Numbered from the stretch's first letter, positions 15,711 to 24,571 are shown. The stretch: 64,000 nt of DNA from Uliginosibacterium sp036017065 (GCF_036017065.1 NZ_JAYXHR010000001.1:1798001-1862000), one strand, 5' to 3'. Notes: generated by a model from the sequence alone, not told the origin. Made by a program: numbers and translations.

Positions 15711-17375
15711 ATGAAATCGAGCAAATCCGCACGCAGTGCCAATCTCAAGGGCCTGCTGACGCTCAATATCAATCGTCGCATCTGGTTGCTGGTCGGACTG
15801 GCCATGCTGACCTTCGCGGCCGCTTCCAGCTTCGCGTTGCTGGGCCTGAAGCGGGTGCAGGCCGGCGTCGACGAACTGGCCAAGGATGCCTACGCACGCG
15901 TCAGCCATGTCAATGCGCTGCGCGACGCCTACCAGAACATGCAGCTCACGGTATTCGAGCTGGCCGGCAACGCCGACACCAGCAAGGCAGCGGGCATTAC
16001 CGCGCGCGTCAACGCCTTGCAGGAACAGGTGTTCAAGGCCGTCAACGACTACGACGCACAGGCCGTGGGCGACACCGACCGCGCACTGATGACCGATGCG
16101 AAGACCAGCCTCGTGCCCTACCTCACCAAGCTGGAACAGGTGAAGACGCTGTCGACGATGGGCGAGCCGGCCATGGCGCTGGGCGTGCTGAACGCCCAGG
16201 TGCTGCCGCTGCACCTCAAGCTCTCCGCCGCCCTGGACAAGGTGGTGAGCTTCAACAACGAGCATGCGAACGAGGTCGCCCAGTCGGCGGAACGGGCGTA
16301 TCGCGCCACCGTGGGGTCGCTGATCTCGGCCGTGGTGGTCGGCATGATCGTCATCGCCGTGGTGGGCTTCTTCCTCGGCCGCTCGATCACCAAGCCGCTG
16401 AGCACCATGCAGCGCGCCATCACGCGTACCGCCGACGATCTCGACTTCACCGAACAGATTCCGGTGAAGAGCCAGGACGAGATCGGCACCACGCTGACCG
16501 CCTACAACCGCCTGATGCAGCGCCTGCGCGAGAGCTTCGGCGAGATCCAGCGTGGCGTTGCCAGCCTCGACCGCTCCAGCAGCGAGATCGACGCCACAGC
16601 GCGCAACATCGCCGAGAACTCGTCGGCCGAAAGCGATGCCGCCGCCTCCATGGCCGCTGCGGTGGAGCAGATGACGGTCAGCGTGTCGGTGATCGCCAGC
16701 CGCGCCCAGGACGCCGCGCAGTTCACGCAGACCTCCGAACAGACGGCCGACCGCAGCGCCGAGGTGATCCTGTCCACCGTGGAAGGCATCCAGGCCATCT
16801 CCGGCTCGGTGGAAGAGGCCTCCGGCCGCATCGCCGCCCTGCAGCAGAGCAGCAGCAACATCTCGGCGGTGGCGCAGATGATCCGCGAGATTGCCGACCA
16901 GACCAATCTTCTGGCACTGAACGCTGCCATCGAAGCCGCCCGCGCCGGCGAGCAGGGCCGTGGCTTTGCCGTGGTGGCCGATGAAGTGCGCAAGCTGGCC
17001 GAGCGCACCGCCAACTCCACGCAGCAGATCGGCAGCCTGATCGAAGCCATGCAGGCCGGCGCCCGCCAGGCCGTGGAATCCATGGACCGCGCGGTCGACG
17101 AGGTGAAGCGCGGCCAGGCCAATGCCGTCACCGCCGGCGACGCGATCCGTGAGATCCAGCAGGGCTCGCGCGAAGTCGCCGCGGCGGTGGACGAGATCAC
17201 CGTGGCGATCCGCGAGCAGGCCTCCACCAGCACGGCCATCGCGCAGCAGGTCGAACACATCGCCCGCATGAGCGAGCAGAACTCCGCTGCGGCACAGACC
17301 TCGGCCTCGTCCGTGCAGCACATGGTGCAGATCAGCCAGGGCATCGCTGGCGCGGTGGCGAAGTACAAGGTGTAG
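15711..17375 (+). CDS. Methyl-accepting chemotaxis protein
   Basis: Inner-membrane chemoreceptor that controls CheA. The 554-residue protein has a first membrane helix at about residues 24-46, a periplasmic helical sensor domain to about 200, and a second helix near VGSLISAVVVGMIVIAVVGFF. A HAMP domain and the cytoplasmic signalling coiled coil follow. The hairpin tip reads QTNLLALNAAIEAARAGEQGRGFAVVADEVRKLAERT (given here in family terms), the hallmark of MCPs. ATG 15711 has AAGGGAG upstream and was preferred to an upstream start at 15678. The gene sits between two TRAP operons, so it may sense their substrates; that is inference. Confidence 0.93.
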   Translation: MKSSKSARSANLKGLLTLNINRRIWLLVGLAMLTFAAASSFALLGLKRVQAGVDELAKDAYARVSHVNALRDAYQNMQLTVFELAGNADTSKAAGITARVNALQEQVFKAVNDYDAQAVGDTDRALMTDAKTSLVPYLTKLEQVKTLSTMGEPAMALGVLNAQVLPLHLKLSAALDKVVSFNNEHANEVAQSAERAYRATVGSLISAVVVGMIVIAVVGFFLGRSITKPLSTMQRAITRTADDLDFTEQIPVKSQDEIGTTLTAYNRLMQRLRESFGEIQRGVASLDRSSSEIDATARNIAENSSAESDAAASMAAAVEQMTVSVSVIASRAQDAAQFTQTSEQTADRSAEVILSTVEGIQAISGSVEEASGRIAALQQSSSNISAVAQMIREIADQTNLLALNAAIEAARAGEQGRGFAVVADEVRKLAERTANSTQQIGSLIEAMQAGARQAVESMDRAVDEVKRGQANAVTAGDAIREIQQGSREVAAAVDEITVAIREQASTSTAIAQQVEHIARMSEQNSAAAQTSASSVQHMVQISQGIAGAVAKYKV

Positions 17376-17408
17376 AAGAAAGAGCTCGCGCTCGCGGGTT
17401 GCTGCTGA

Positions 17409-17439
17409 AAAGGCGCCTTGTGGGGCGCCTTTCGTCTTT
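17409..17439 (+). terminator. Rho-independent terminator of the chemoreceptor gene
   Basis: AAAGGCGCC (17409-17417) pairs with GGCGCCTTT (17424-17432) around a short loop, 34 bases after the stop, followed by a T-rich stretch. Confidence 0.8.
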
Positions 17440-17760
17440 CAGGCATCGCACTCGGAACCCGACCAGGAGATAGCAGGAGATTTCTTCAGAGTCCGGGGCA
17501 AATGGAACTGCTCGGGGCGGTGAGCCACCGGTCAGGGTTGTTTGCCAAACCTGCTCAGGGCCCACGAAAGGTCCGCATCTCCCTCATCAGCGCATGCGTT
17601 TCAGGACGAGCCTGTTGACACCACCTCGCGCACCCTACGACCGGGACTATGAGCAGCTCGGTCACACCACAACGCGGGCACTCAGACCGTATCGTTTTTT
17701 CTTGAGGCAGGCGGAATCTCCCCGGAACGCCCGCTCGATTTCATTCGCATGCCGTCCCCA
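17440..17760. other. Gap of about 320 bases, nothing recognised
   Basis: The stretch between the chemoreceptor terminator and the hypothetical gene has no credible coding frame, RNA gene or repeat that I can see. Confidence 0.5.
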
Positions 17761-18384
17761 TCATCGGACTGAGTCCACCTCTGGGGAGAACACCATCCAC
17801 TCTTCGTCCTTCGGAAAGTACCCCTTGCGTGGGCACTGGTAGGGCGCGTGACTTCCCCAGCCCAGTGCGCGCTTGATGAATCCACCGGAGGAATAGCGGG
17901 AATATGCTTCGAGCACCGGCTTTCCGGTTGCAACGTGTGTGTAAACCCGGCGACTCTCCCCGATCGGGATTGGCCATTTCTGCAGGAGACGCCATTGACT
18001 CTGGGGGCTATCGATAATGTCGTCCCACGCCCGGCTCTGGCGCTCGATGAGCTCTCCTCGCATGGCAATCTCTTCGGACGTAAGTTTTCGTCTTATTTCA
18101 GGCAGCCTGATTGGATTGCCTCTTTCATCGAAGAACGCCCCTGGTCCGACAGGCACGGGCCCGTAGAACTTGATCTCCGGCATCTCCCTGCACAACCTTT
18201 TGAAATCCTGTGCGCCGATGATTTCGTCCAGAAACGGTGCCGTCAGCCATATGGGGCACAAAAGCACGGCGACCGCTTCGCGCCCCTTCCAATGACGGAT
18301 GAGCGGATGGATTGCCTTGCTGAAAATCAGATACCCCAGAAGCATCCAGACAGCCATCGCCACCAGAACAACCAAAGCAATCAC
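17761..18384 (-). CDS. Hypothetical protein with N-terminal membrane helix
   Basis: I do not recognise this 207-residue protein. It begins with a single strong membrane helix (ALVVLVAMAVWMLLGYLIF, about residues 3-21), a short basic loop (RHWKGREA), then a second hydrophobic stretch (VAVLLCPIWLTAPFL). The rest is hydrophilic and tryptophan- and proline-rich (for example WDDIIDSPQSQWRLLQKWPIPIG). Base composition is visibly less GC-rich than its neighbours, which hints at horizontal acquisition. It stands alone between the chemoreceptor and the second TRAP operon. Codon structure and the lack of a competing frame support a real gene, but the function is unknown. Confidence 0.65.
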   Translation of the reverse strand: MIALVVLVAMAVWMLLGYLIFSKAIHPLIRHWKGREAVAVLLCPIWLTAPFLDEIIGAQDFKRLCREMPEIKFYGPVPVGPGAFFDERGNPIRLPEIRRKLTSEEIAMRGELIERQSRAWDDIIDSPQSQWRLLQKWPIPIGESRRVYTHVATGKPVLEAYSRYSSGGFIKRALGWGSHAPYQCPRKGYFPKDEEWMVFSPEVDSVR

Positions 18385-18554
18385 ACCGTTCTCCTTGGAA
18401 ACAAGGCCAACCCGACAAGGGCGCCAAGCTTGGTAGCGGCACCGCCCGGATCATCCCGGAGGAATCGGAAATACGTAAGCAGGACTTGATCGCCGCCCCT
18501 CTCTGCCTCACGCATCAATCACTGCAGCGCCCCGCCCATCTCCGTGCCGCCAAA

Positions 18555-18590
18555 GAAAAACGCCCGTCCCGCGCGAGGCGGAACGGGCGT
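18555..18590 (-). terminator. Rho-independent terminator of the second TRAP operon
   Basis: ACGCCCGT (18560-18567) and ACGGGCGT (18583-18590) form a stem. Read on the minus strand it runs into TTTTTCTTTGG, the same tail as the terminator of the first TRAP operon. Confidence 0.85.
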
Positions 18591-18620
18591 CGAGGTCGCG
18601 TGACGCGAGGTCGGACCTGA

Positions 18621-19901
18621 TCAGTGGAACAGGTTCGGCAGGGTCATCGACACGGCGGGGATGAAGGTCACCGCGAACATGGTGGCCGCCAGTGCGAGGT
18701 AGAACGGCCAGATGCTGCGCATCACCTTCTCCACCGATATGTCGGCGATGGCGCAGCCGATGAACTGCGTCGTCCCCACCGGTGGCGTGTTCAGGCCCAG
18801 CGCGCAGTTCAGCAGGATCATGATGCCGAACTGCGTTGGATGCATGCCGTACTTCATGGCGATCGGCAGGAAGATCGGCGTGCACACAAGGATGGTCGGC
18901 GCCATGTCCAGGAAGGTGCCGAGCAGGAACAGGATCAGGTTGATCATCAGGAAGATGACCCACGGCTTCTCCGAGATGGTGGCCAGCGCGGCACCGGTGA
19001 GTTCGGCGATCTGGTAGTAGGCGATGAAGTAGCCGAAAGTCGCCGAGATGCCGATCAGCGCCAGCACCACGCCGGTCTTCTTCACCGCGTGCGCCAGTGC
19101 CGCCACGAACTGCGGGAAGCTCAGGCTGCGATACACCAGCGTGGTGAGCAGCAGGGCATACAGCACGGCGATCGACGCCGACTCCGTCGCGGTGAATACA
19201 CCGGACAGGATGCCGGTGACGATGATCACCACCACGAACAGGCCCGGCAATGCCGCCGCCATCGTGCGCCACACCGTCGGCCAGCCCGGGAACACGCCCT
19301 TGCCATAGCCGCGCTTGACGGCCATGTAGTAGGCCGCGGCCAGGTTGCACACCATCAGGATCAGCGCCGGCACGATGCCCGCCAGGATCAGCGAAGTCAC
19401 CGAGGCCATGCCGCCGCAAGCCAGCGTGTAGATGATGATGTTGTGCGAGGTCGGCATCAGCGCGCCGACCAGCGAGGCGTGCGTGGTGACGTTCACCGCG
19501 TAGTCGGCGTCGTAGCCTTCGCGCTTCATCGCGGGAATCAGCACGCCGCCCATCGCGGACACGTCGGCCACCGGGGAACCGGACACGCCACCGAACAGCG
19601 TGCAGGCCACCACGTTGGTCATGCCCAGGCCACCGCGCCAGTGCCCCACCATCGACTTGGCGAAGTTCACGATGCGGTCGGCGATGCCGCCCAGCAGCAT
19701 GAGTTCACCCGCGAAGATGAAGAAGGGAATCGCGAGGAAGGTGAAGACCTGCATGCCGCCCGTCATCTTCTGGAAGATCACCGCCATCGGCAGGCCTTCG
19801 TACAGGATGGTGGCGACGGCGGAAATGCCGATCGCGAAAACAACGGGCACGCCAATGACCAGCGCCCCCAGGAAAACGCAGCTGAGGATGATCAGTGCCA
19901 T
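18621..19901 (-). CDS. dctM: TRAP transporter large permease, DctM family (second system)
   Basis: Second copy of the large TRAP permease, 426 residues, with about twelve membrane segments. It has the same motif series as the first copy: GGMQVFTFLAIPFFIFAGELM, TLFGGVSGSPVADVSAMGG, REGYDADYAVNVTTHASLVG, PTSHNIIIYTLA and NCALGLNTPPVGTTQFIGC. It is the last gene of a minus-strand dctP-dctQ-dctM operon and overlaps dctQ by ten bases, exactly as in the first system. High similarity and identical order indicate duplication of a whole operon, followed by divergence. Confidence 0.94.
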   Translation of the reverse strand: MALIILSCVFLGALVIGVPVVFAIGISAVATILYEGLPMAVIFQKMTGGMQVFTFLAIPFFIFAGELMLLGGIADRIVNFAKSMVGHWRGGLGMTNVVACTLFGGVSGSPVADVSAMGGVLIPAMKREGYDADYAVNVTTHASLVGALMPTSHNIIIYTLACGGMASVTSLILAGIVPALILMVCNLAAAYYMAVKRGYGKGVFPGWPTVWRTMAAALPGLFVVVIIVTGILSGVFTATESASIAVLYALLLTTLVYRSLSFPQFVAALAHAVKKTGVVLALIGISATFGYFIAYYQIAELTGAALATISEKPWVIFLMINLILFLLGTFLDMAPTILVCTPIFLPIAMKYGMHPTQFGIMILLNCALGLNTPPVGTTQFIGCAIADISVEKVMRSIWPFYLALAATMFAVTFIPAVSMTLPNLFH

Positions 19902-20380
19902 GACGGTTGCACCTCCACGCCCTTGACCAGCGCGATGATGTGTTCAATGGAGAAAAGCGCGATCAGCACACCGGCGATCGTGATGGGAATGTTGAAGAGG
20001 CCCTCGGGAAGCCCGAGCGTGGGAATCTTCTGGTCCATGGCACTGCGCGCCAGGAGCTGACCGTTGTAGGTCATGCACGCGCCGAAGCCCGCGACGATCG
20101 CGTGGATGAAGATCTCCAGCCATTTCTTGTAGGGCTGCGGGCAGATCGCCAGCAGCGACTCCATGCCGATGTGGCCGGCGTCGCGAACGCCGACCGCCGT
20201 GCCCAGCATGGTCACGTACAGCACCAGCAACAGGGCCAGCGCCTCCGCCCACGTCGGCGTGTCGTTCATGACGTAGCGGCCGAACACCTGGTAGAGCACG
20301 CAGAGGATGATCAGACCCAGGCCGAAGGTCGCGATCATCAGGCAGTACCGGGATAGTGTTGCGCAGATCTTTGTGTACAT
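19892..20380 (-). CDS. dctQ: TRAP transporter small permease, DctQ family (second system)
   Basis: Small TRAP permease of about 162 residues with four membrane segments. It has the same FGRYVMNDTPTWAEALALLL and GVRDAGHIGMESLL landmarks as the first copy. The frame opens with a TTG at 20416, but ATG 20380 (MYTKICATLSRYC) aligns with the first DctQ and has AGGAAGGA upstream, so I chose it. It follows dctP after an 84-base gap and overlaps dctM by ten bases. Confidence 0.9.
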   Translation of the reverse strand: MYTKICATLSRYCLMIATFGLGLIILCVLYQVFGRYVMNDTPTWAEALALLLVLYVTMLGTAVGVRDAGHIGMESLLAICPQPYKKWLEIFIHAIVAGFGACMTYNGQLLARSAMDQKIPTLGLPEGLFNIPITIAGVLIALFSIEHIIALVKGVEVQPSWH

Positions 20381-20464
20381 GTCTGCGATGTCCTTCCTGA
20401 GAAACCTGAGAAACAAAATGAAGGAACCCGGCCAGGTAGTCCTGCCGGGTTCCGTTTCAACTAC

Positions 20465-21436
20465 TTACTTGACGTCCTGGATGCGCTTGACCAGATCCTT
20501 CATGCGCGGCGAGGTGACGAACTTCGCGTACACCGGTGCCATCGCGTCCTGGAAGGGCTTCTTGTCGACATCCACGAAGGTGGCGCCGCCCTTCAGCACG
20601 ATGGCCTCCGAGGCCTTCTCGCGCTCTGCCCACAGCTTGCGCTGCACGTCGGTCGACTCCCGGGCGGCGTCGGCAATCAGCTTCTGGTCGGCCGGGCTCA
20701 GCTTGTCCCAGATCACCTTCGAGAAGATCACCATTTCCGGGCTCATCAGGTGCTCGGTACGGCTGTAGAACTTGGCCGACTCGAAGTGCTTGCCGCTCTC
20801 GTACGACGGGACGTTGTTCTCCGCGGCGTCGATCAGGCCGGTGCGCAGGCCCACATAGACTTCACCCATGGGCATCGGCGAGGCATTGGCACCCATCGCG
20901 CTGGCCATGGCGACCATCAGGTCGGACTGCTGCACGCGCAGCTTCATGCCCTTGGTGTCGGCCAGGGTCTTGACCGCCTTCTTGGCGTAGATGGAACGGG
21001 TGCCGCTGTCGTAGTAGGCCAAGCCGACGTAGCCCTTGGCGTTGCACGAGCTCAGGATTTCCTGGCCGGCGGCGCTGTCCAGCGCCTTGTGCATGTGCTC
21101 GGCGGAGCGGAACAGGAAGGGCAGGCTGGGAACGATCGTCTCTTCGCAGATGTTGTTCATCAGGTTGCCCGGCACGCGGGCCATGGCCAGCGCGCCCATC
21201 TTCACCTGCTCGACCACTTCCTTCTCGGAGCCCAGGGTGCCGTTCGGATACACCTTCAACTCGATGCGGCCGTTGCTGCGCTTGGCTAGCGTCTCGCTCA
21301 TGTGACGCAGCGCCTTGGTGTTGGGGTAGTCCTCGCCCCAGATTTCCGACACTTTCAGTTCAACTTTGGACTGCGCGAAGGCGGTCCCCATGAATCCAAC
21401 TGCCAGTAGTGCAAAAACAAGCTTGGTGGCTCGCAT
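20465..21436 (-). CDS. dctP: TRAP transporter solute-binding protein, DctP family (second system)
   Basis: Periplasmic binding protein of the second TRAP system. It is 323 residues, the same length as the first copy. The signal peptide is MRATKLVFALLAVGFMGTAFA. Shared landmarks include NGTLGSEKEVVEQVKMGALAM, GMKLRVQQSDLMVAMASAMGANASP and GLIDAAENNVPSYE. The ATG at 21436 has GGAG ten bases upstream; the longer frame to 21520 lacks a signal peptide start. Divergence around the binding loop (for example MPMGEVYVGLRTG against MPAGEVVTALKTG) suggests a related but distinct ligand. Which ligand cannot be read from sequence. Confidence 0.92.
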   Translation of the reverse strand: MRATKLVFALLAVGFMGTAFAQSKVELKVSEIWGEDYPNTKALRHMSETLAKRSNGRIELKVYPNGTLGSEKEVVEQVKMGALAMARVPGNLMNNICEETIVPSLPFLFRSAEHMHKALDSAAGQEILSSCNAKGYVGLAYYDSGTRSIYAKKAVKTLADTKGMKLRVQQSDLMVAMASAMGANASPMPMGEVYVGLRTGLIDAAENNVPSYESGKHFESAKFYSRTEHLMSPEMVIFSKVIWDKLSPADQKLIADAARESTDVQRKLWAEREKASEAIVLKGGATFVDVDKKPFQDAMAPVYAKFVTSPRMKDLVKRIQDVK

Positions 21437-21940
21437 GTTGTTCAGTCTCCAATCATTGATGCCGTCGTACTGTCGGCTTCTCAGCCGGCGCAAGGAACGA
21501 GAAATGCTGCGTTGCATCACTACTACTTTGGTGCAACGCGTCCCGTTGTTGGCAGGAAACTATCACGCAGCGAAAACCAAGAAATCGTTTATTGGCGGTT
21601 TGGATTTCCTTATCCGGGGAGACCTGATCCCGCTCAAAAACCTTATATAACCATATGAATTTCTGATGATTTATGGCGAATCGCCGCATGCAAAAGGCGT
21701 CGCGACGGATTTGTCAAACATTCCGCACGGTTATTGATTGCGCTGCATCAAGCTTTGGTGATGCCGATCGCCAATTAATCCGCCCATGGAACTTATTGTG
21801 CATCGCAGCACAAAACCAGCTCCCGCCTGGCGAACTCATGCACAAAAGAGCGGGATGGGCCGTCGAAGGACTCAAATCGCCTCGCCGCAGCTACGGACAC
21901 GCGTGTCTTGCGGCCCCTCGCAAAGCGGAAGGAACAGGGT
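21437..21940. other. Divergent gap between second TRAP operon and mutL
   Basis: About 500 bases, AT-rich from 21560 to 21790. It must hold the TRAP promoter. It contains the inverted repeat at 21509-21539. No gene was recognised. Confidence 0.5.
21509..21539. promoter_or_regulatory. 8-bp inverted repeat upstream of second dctP
   Basis: GCGTTGCA (21509-21516) and TGCAACGC (21532-21539) are perfect arms 23 bases apart start to start. The half-site spacing of about two helical turns suits a dimeric regulator. It is 73 bases upstream of the dctP start. Confidence 0.45.
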
Positions 21941-21961
21941 GGCCGCCTTATAATGGCGGCC
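21941..21961 (+). promoter_or_regulatory. mutL -10 box inside a GC-rich palindrome
   Basis: TATAAT (21949-21954) is framed by GGCCGCC (21941-21947) and GGCGGCC (21955-21961). The mutL ATG starts at 21964, ten bases after the -10, so the transcript would have almost no leader. No -35 was assigned. Confidence 0.55.
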
Positions 21962-21963
21962 TC

Positions 21964-23757
21964 ATGCCGGTCATCCAGCGCCTCCCCGAAGTCCTCATCA
22001 ACCAGATCGCCGCCGGCGAGGTCGTCGAACGGCCCGCCTCGGTGCTGAAGGAATTGCTGGAAAACAGCCTGGACGCCGGCAGCCGCGCCATCGAAGTGCA
22101 GCTCCAGCAAGGCGGCATCAAGCAGATCCGCGTTGCCGACGACGGTTGCGGCATCGACCGCGAGGATCTGGCGCTGGCGCTGGAACGCCACGCCACCAGC
22201 AAGATCACCTCGCTGGAAGACCTCGAGGCAGTCGACACCATGGGCTTCCGTGGCGAGGCACTGGCCGCCATCGCCTCGGTGGCGCGTACCCGCATCCTCA
22301 GCCGCGCAGCCGGCAGCAGCCATGCCTGGAAGGTCAGCGAGCACGACCGCAGCCCGGCTCCGGCAGCGCTCAACGGCGGCACGGTGATCGAGGTGGAAGA
22401 CCTCTATCACAGCACGCCCGCGCGCCGGAAATTCCTCAAGAGCGATGCCACCGAGTTCGGTCACTGCGACGACGTGTTCCGCCGCATCGCCCTGTCGCGC
22501 GCCGGTGTCGGCTTCCAGCTCGCCCACAACGGCCGCGTGTCCTTGCGCCTGGCGGCCGGCGGCATGGAGCGCCGCGTCCGTGAATTGCTGGGCGACGAAT
22601 TCATGCAGCACGTGCGCGAGGTGGACGTGGAGGCCGGCAGCCTCAGGCTCACCGGTTTCGCCGCCCTGCCCGCCTACTCCAAGGCCAGCCGCGACGCCCA
22701 GTACTTCTACGTGAACGGCCGCTTCGTGCGCGACAAGCTGATCTCGCACGCGGTGCGCGAGGCCTATGCCGACATCCTGCACGGCAGCCGGCACCCGGCC
22801 TTCGTGCTGTTCCTCGACCTGGACCCGGCGACGGTGGACGTGAATGTGCACCCGGCCAAGACCGAAGTGCGCTTCCGCGAATCGCGCGCGGTGCACCAGT
22901 TCGTCTATCACGGCCTGCAGCGTGCGCTGGCGGCCTCGGTGCAGGTGGCGCCGCTGCCCGAGCCCATGTCCGTGGTGGCGTACAGCGTGCCGGAGCAACA
23001 GCGTCTCGCGGTGGAAGAGCCGGCGCTGGCAGGCTACTTCACCCGTCCGGCGGCGGCACCGGCGTTCGCGACGCCCGGCCCCTCGTTGCGCGACACCAGC
23101 TACGCCAGCACGCCGACACTCACGCCGCGGCCCTTCGGCAATCCGGCATCGATCCCGCTGCCGACCACGACGGAGGGTGCGCCGCTGGGCTATGCCGTGG
23201 CGCAACTGCATGGCGTCTACGTGCTGGCCCAGAACGCCAGCGGCCTGGTGCTGGTGGACATGCACGCTGCGCACGAGCGCATCCTCTACGAACAACTGAA
23301 GCAGGTGGTCGATGGCAGCCCCGCCATCCAGCGCCTGTTGATTCCCGCGGTGTTCGGTGCCAGCGCCGGCGAGATCGCCACGGCCGAAGAACACGGCGAC
23401 GTCCTGGCGCAGATGGGCTTCGAAGTCGCCGCGGCCGGCCCCAACGAGCTGGCCGTGCGCACGGTGCCCAGCCTGCTGGCGCGCGCCAATGTCGCCGACC
23501 TGTTGCGTGCCTTGCTCGCCGACCTGCGCGACCATCCGGCCAGCGCGGTCATCACCGAGCGCCGCAACGAGTTGCTCGCCACCATGGCCTGCCACGGTGC
23601 CGTGCGCGCCAACCGGCAGCTCACCATCCCGGAAATGAACGCCCTGCTACGCGACATGGAAGCCACCGAGCGCGCCGACCAGTGCAACCACGGCCGCCCG
23701 ACCTGGGTACAGCTGTCGATGAACGAGCTGGACAAGCTCTTCATGCGCGGCCAGTAA
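21964..23757 (+). CDS. mutL: DNA mismatch repair protein MutL
   Basis: ATPase that couples mismatch recognition by MutS to strand incision. The 597-residue protein starts with GHKL ATPase motifs (ENSLDAGS, RVADDGCGI, GFRGEALAAI). A transducer domain and a variable linker (about residues 330-400) come next, then the C-terminal dimerisation domain. The C-terminal domain has VDMHAAHERILYE, which fits the nicking endonuclease motif DQHA(X)2E(X)4E with Met for Gln. It also has ACHGAVRANRQL and CNHGRPTW, the accessory metal-site motifs. This is the MutH-independent type of MutL. The frame is open further upstream, but homology starts at MPVIQRLPEVLINQIAAGEV. Confidence 0.96.
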   Translation: MPVIQRLPEVLINQIAAGEVVERPASVLKELLENSLDAGSRAIEVQLQQGGIKQIRVADDGCGIDREDLALALERHATSKITSLEDLEAVDTMGFRGEALAAIASVARTRILSRAAGSSHAWKVSEHDRSPAPAALNGGTVIEVEDLYHSTPARRKFLKSDATEFGHCDDVFRRIALSRAGVGFQLAHNGRVSLRLAAGGMERRVRELLGDEFMQHVREVDVEAGSLRLTGFAALPAYSKASRDAQYFYVNGRFVRDKLISHAVREAYADILHGSRHPAFVLFLDLDPATVDVNVHPAKTEVRFRESRAVHQFVYHGLQRALAASVQVAPLPEPMSVVAYSVPEQQRLAVEEPALAGYFTRPAAAPAFATPGPSLRDTSYASTPTLTPRPFGNPASIPLPTTTEGAPLGYAVAQLHGVYVLAQNASGLVLVDMHAAHERILYEQLKQVVDGSPAIQRLLIPAVFGASAGEIATAEEHGDVLAQMGFEVAAAGPNELAVRTVPSLLARANVADLLRALLADLRDHPASAVITERRNELLATMACHGAVRANRQLTIPEMNALLRDMEATERADQCNHGRPTWVQLSMNELDKLFMRGQ

Positions 23758-23830
23758 TAAAGACAGACACAACAAACAGAAACGGCCCGCGGACAGCCCA
23801 CGCCGGCCAATAGCCTCCATCCTTTCCGAC

Positions 23831-24571
23831 ATGCAACTCGATCGCATCCTCCAGTCCCAGGGCTTCGGCAGCCGCAAGGAATGTCGCGCCCTCGTGCGCG
23901 ACGGCCTCGTGAAGATCGCCGGCCAGGTCATGACCGACCCCTTCGTCGAACTCGACACCAGCGGCCTCGTCTTCGAGATCGACGACTGGGAGTGGGAGTA
24001 CGCCGACCAGGTCTACATCGCGCTCTACAAACCCGTCGGCTACGAGTGCTCGCACAAGCCCAAGCACAACGCCAGCGTCTACACCCTGCTGCCGCCGCCG
24101 CTGGTGAACCGCAACGTGCAGAGCGTGGGACGTCTCGATGTCGATACCACCGGCCTGCTGCTGTTCTCCGACGACGGCCAGTTCATCCACGCGATGAGCT
24201 CGCCACGCCGCCACATCACCAAGAGCTACCGCGCCACCACCCCGCAGCCCATCGAGCCGGGCCTGATCGAAAAGCTCATGGAGGGCGTGCAGCTGCTGGA
24301 CGAACCTGAACCGGTGCGCGCGCTCGCCGCCCGCCAGACAGGCGAACAGGAACTGGAGCTGCTGGTCGACCAAGGCAAGTACCACCTGGTCAAACGCATG
24401 GTCGCCGCAGCCGGTGGGCACGTGGAAACGCTGCACCGCTTCGCCATGGGCGAGCTGTCGCTGGAAGCCGGTGTGCTGCCCGAACTGGAAGAAGAGGACT
24501 GGTGTTACCTGCGCCCGCAACATCTGTCGCTGCTGGGCTTCGTGGACAAGAGCGATCGGGCTGGCGCATGA
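23831..24571 (+). CDS. rsuA: 16S rRNA pseudouridine synthase, RsuA family
   Basis: Converts a uridine of small-subunit rRNA (U516 in E. coli) to pseudouridine. The 246-residue protein has an N-terminal S4 RNA-binding domain (LDRILQSQGFGSRKECRALVRDGLV) and the RsuA/RluB catalytic motif GRLDVDTTGLLLFSDDG, in which Asp is the catalytic residue. It ends in the usual KRMVAAAGGHVETLHRFAMG segment. It follows mutL by 73 bases and overlaps the next pseudouridine synthase by four bases (ATGA). Two such enzymes in tandem suggest co-expression. Confidence 0.92.
   Translation: MQLDRILQSQGFGSRKECRALVRDGLVKIAGQVMTDPFVELDTSGLVFEIDDWEWEYADQVYIALYKPVGYECSHKPKHNASVYTLLPPPLVNRNVQSVGRLDVDTTGLLLFSDDGQFIHAMSSPRRHITKSYRATTPQPIEPGLIEKLMEGVQLLDEPEPVRALAARQTGEQELELLVDQGKYHLVKRMVAAAGGHVETLHRFAMGELSLEAGVLPELEEEDWCYLRPQHLSLLGFVDKSDRAGA

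Noticed and set aside
15516..17321. 601-residue minus-strand frame
   Set aside because: Antisense of the chemoreceptor gene; no recognisable domain.
18624..20060. 478-residue plus-strand frame
   Set aside because: Antisense of the second TRAP permease genes; His/Arg/Gln-rich shadow.
21711..21721. TTGTCAAACAT as a FadR-type operator for the second TRAP operon
   Set aside because: The last conserved base is wrong and the site is about 275 bases upstream of dctP; too weak to list.
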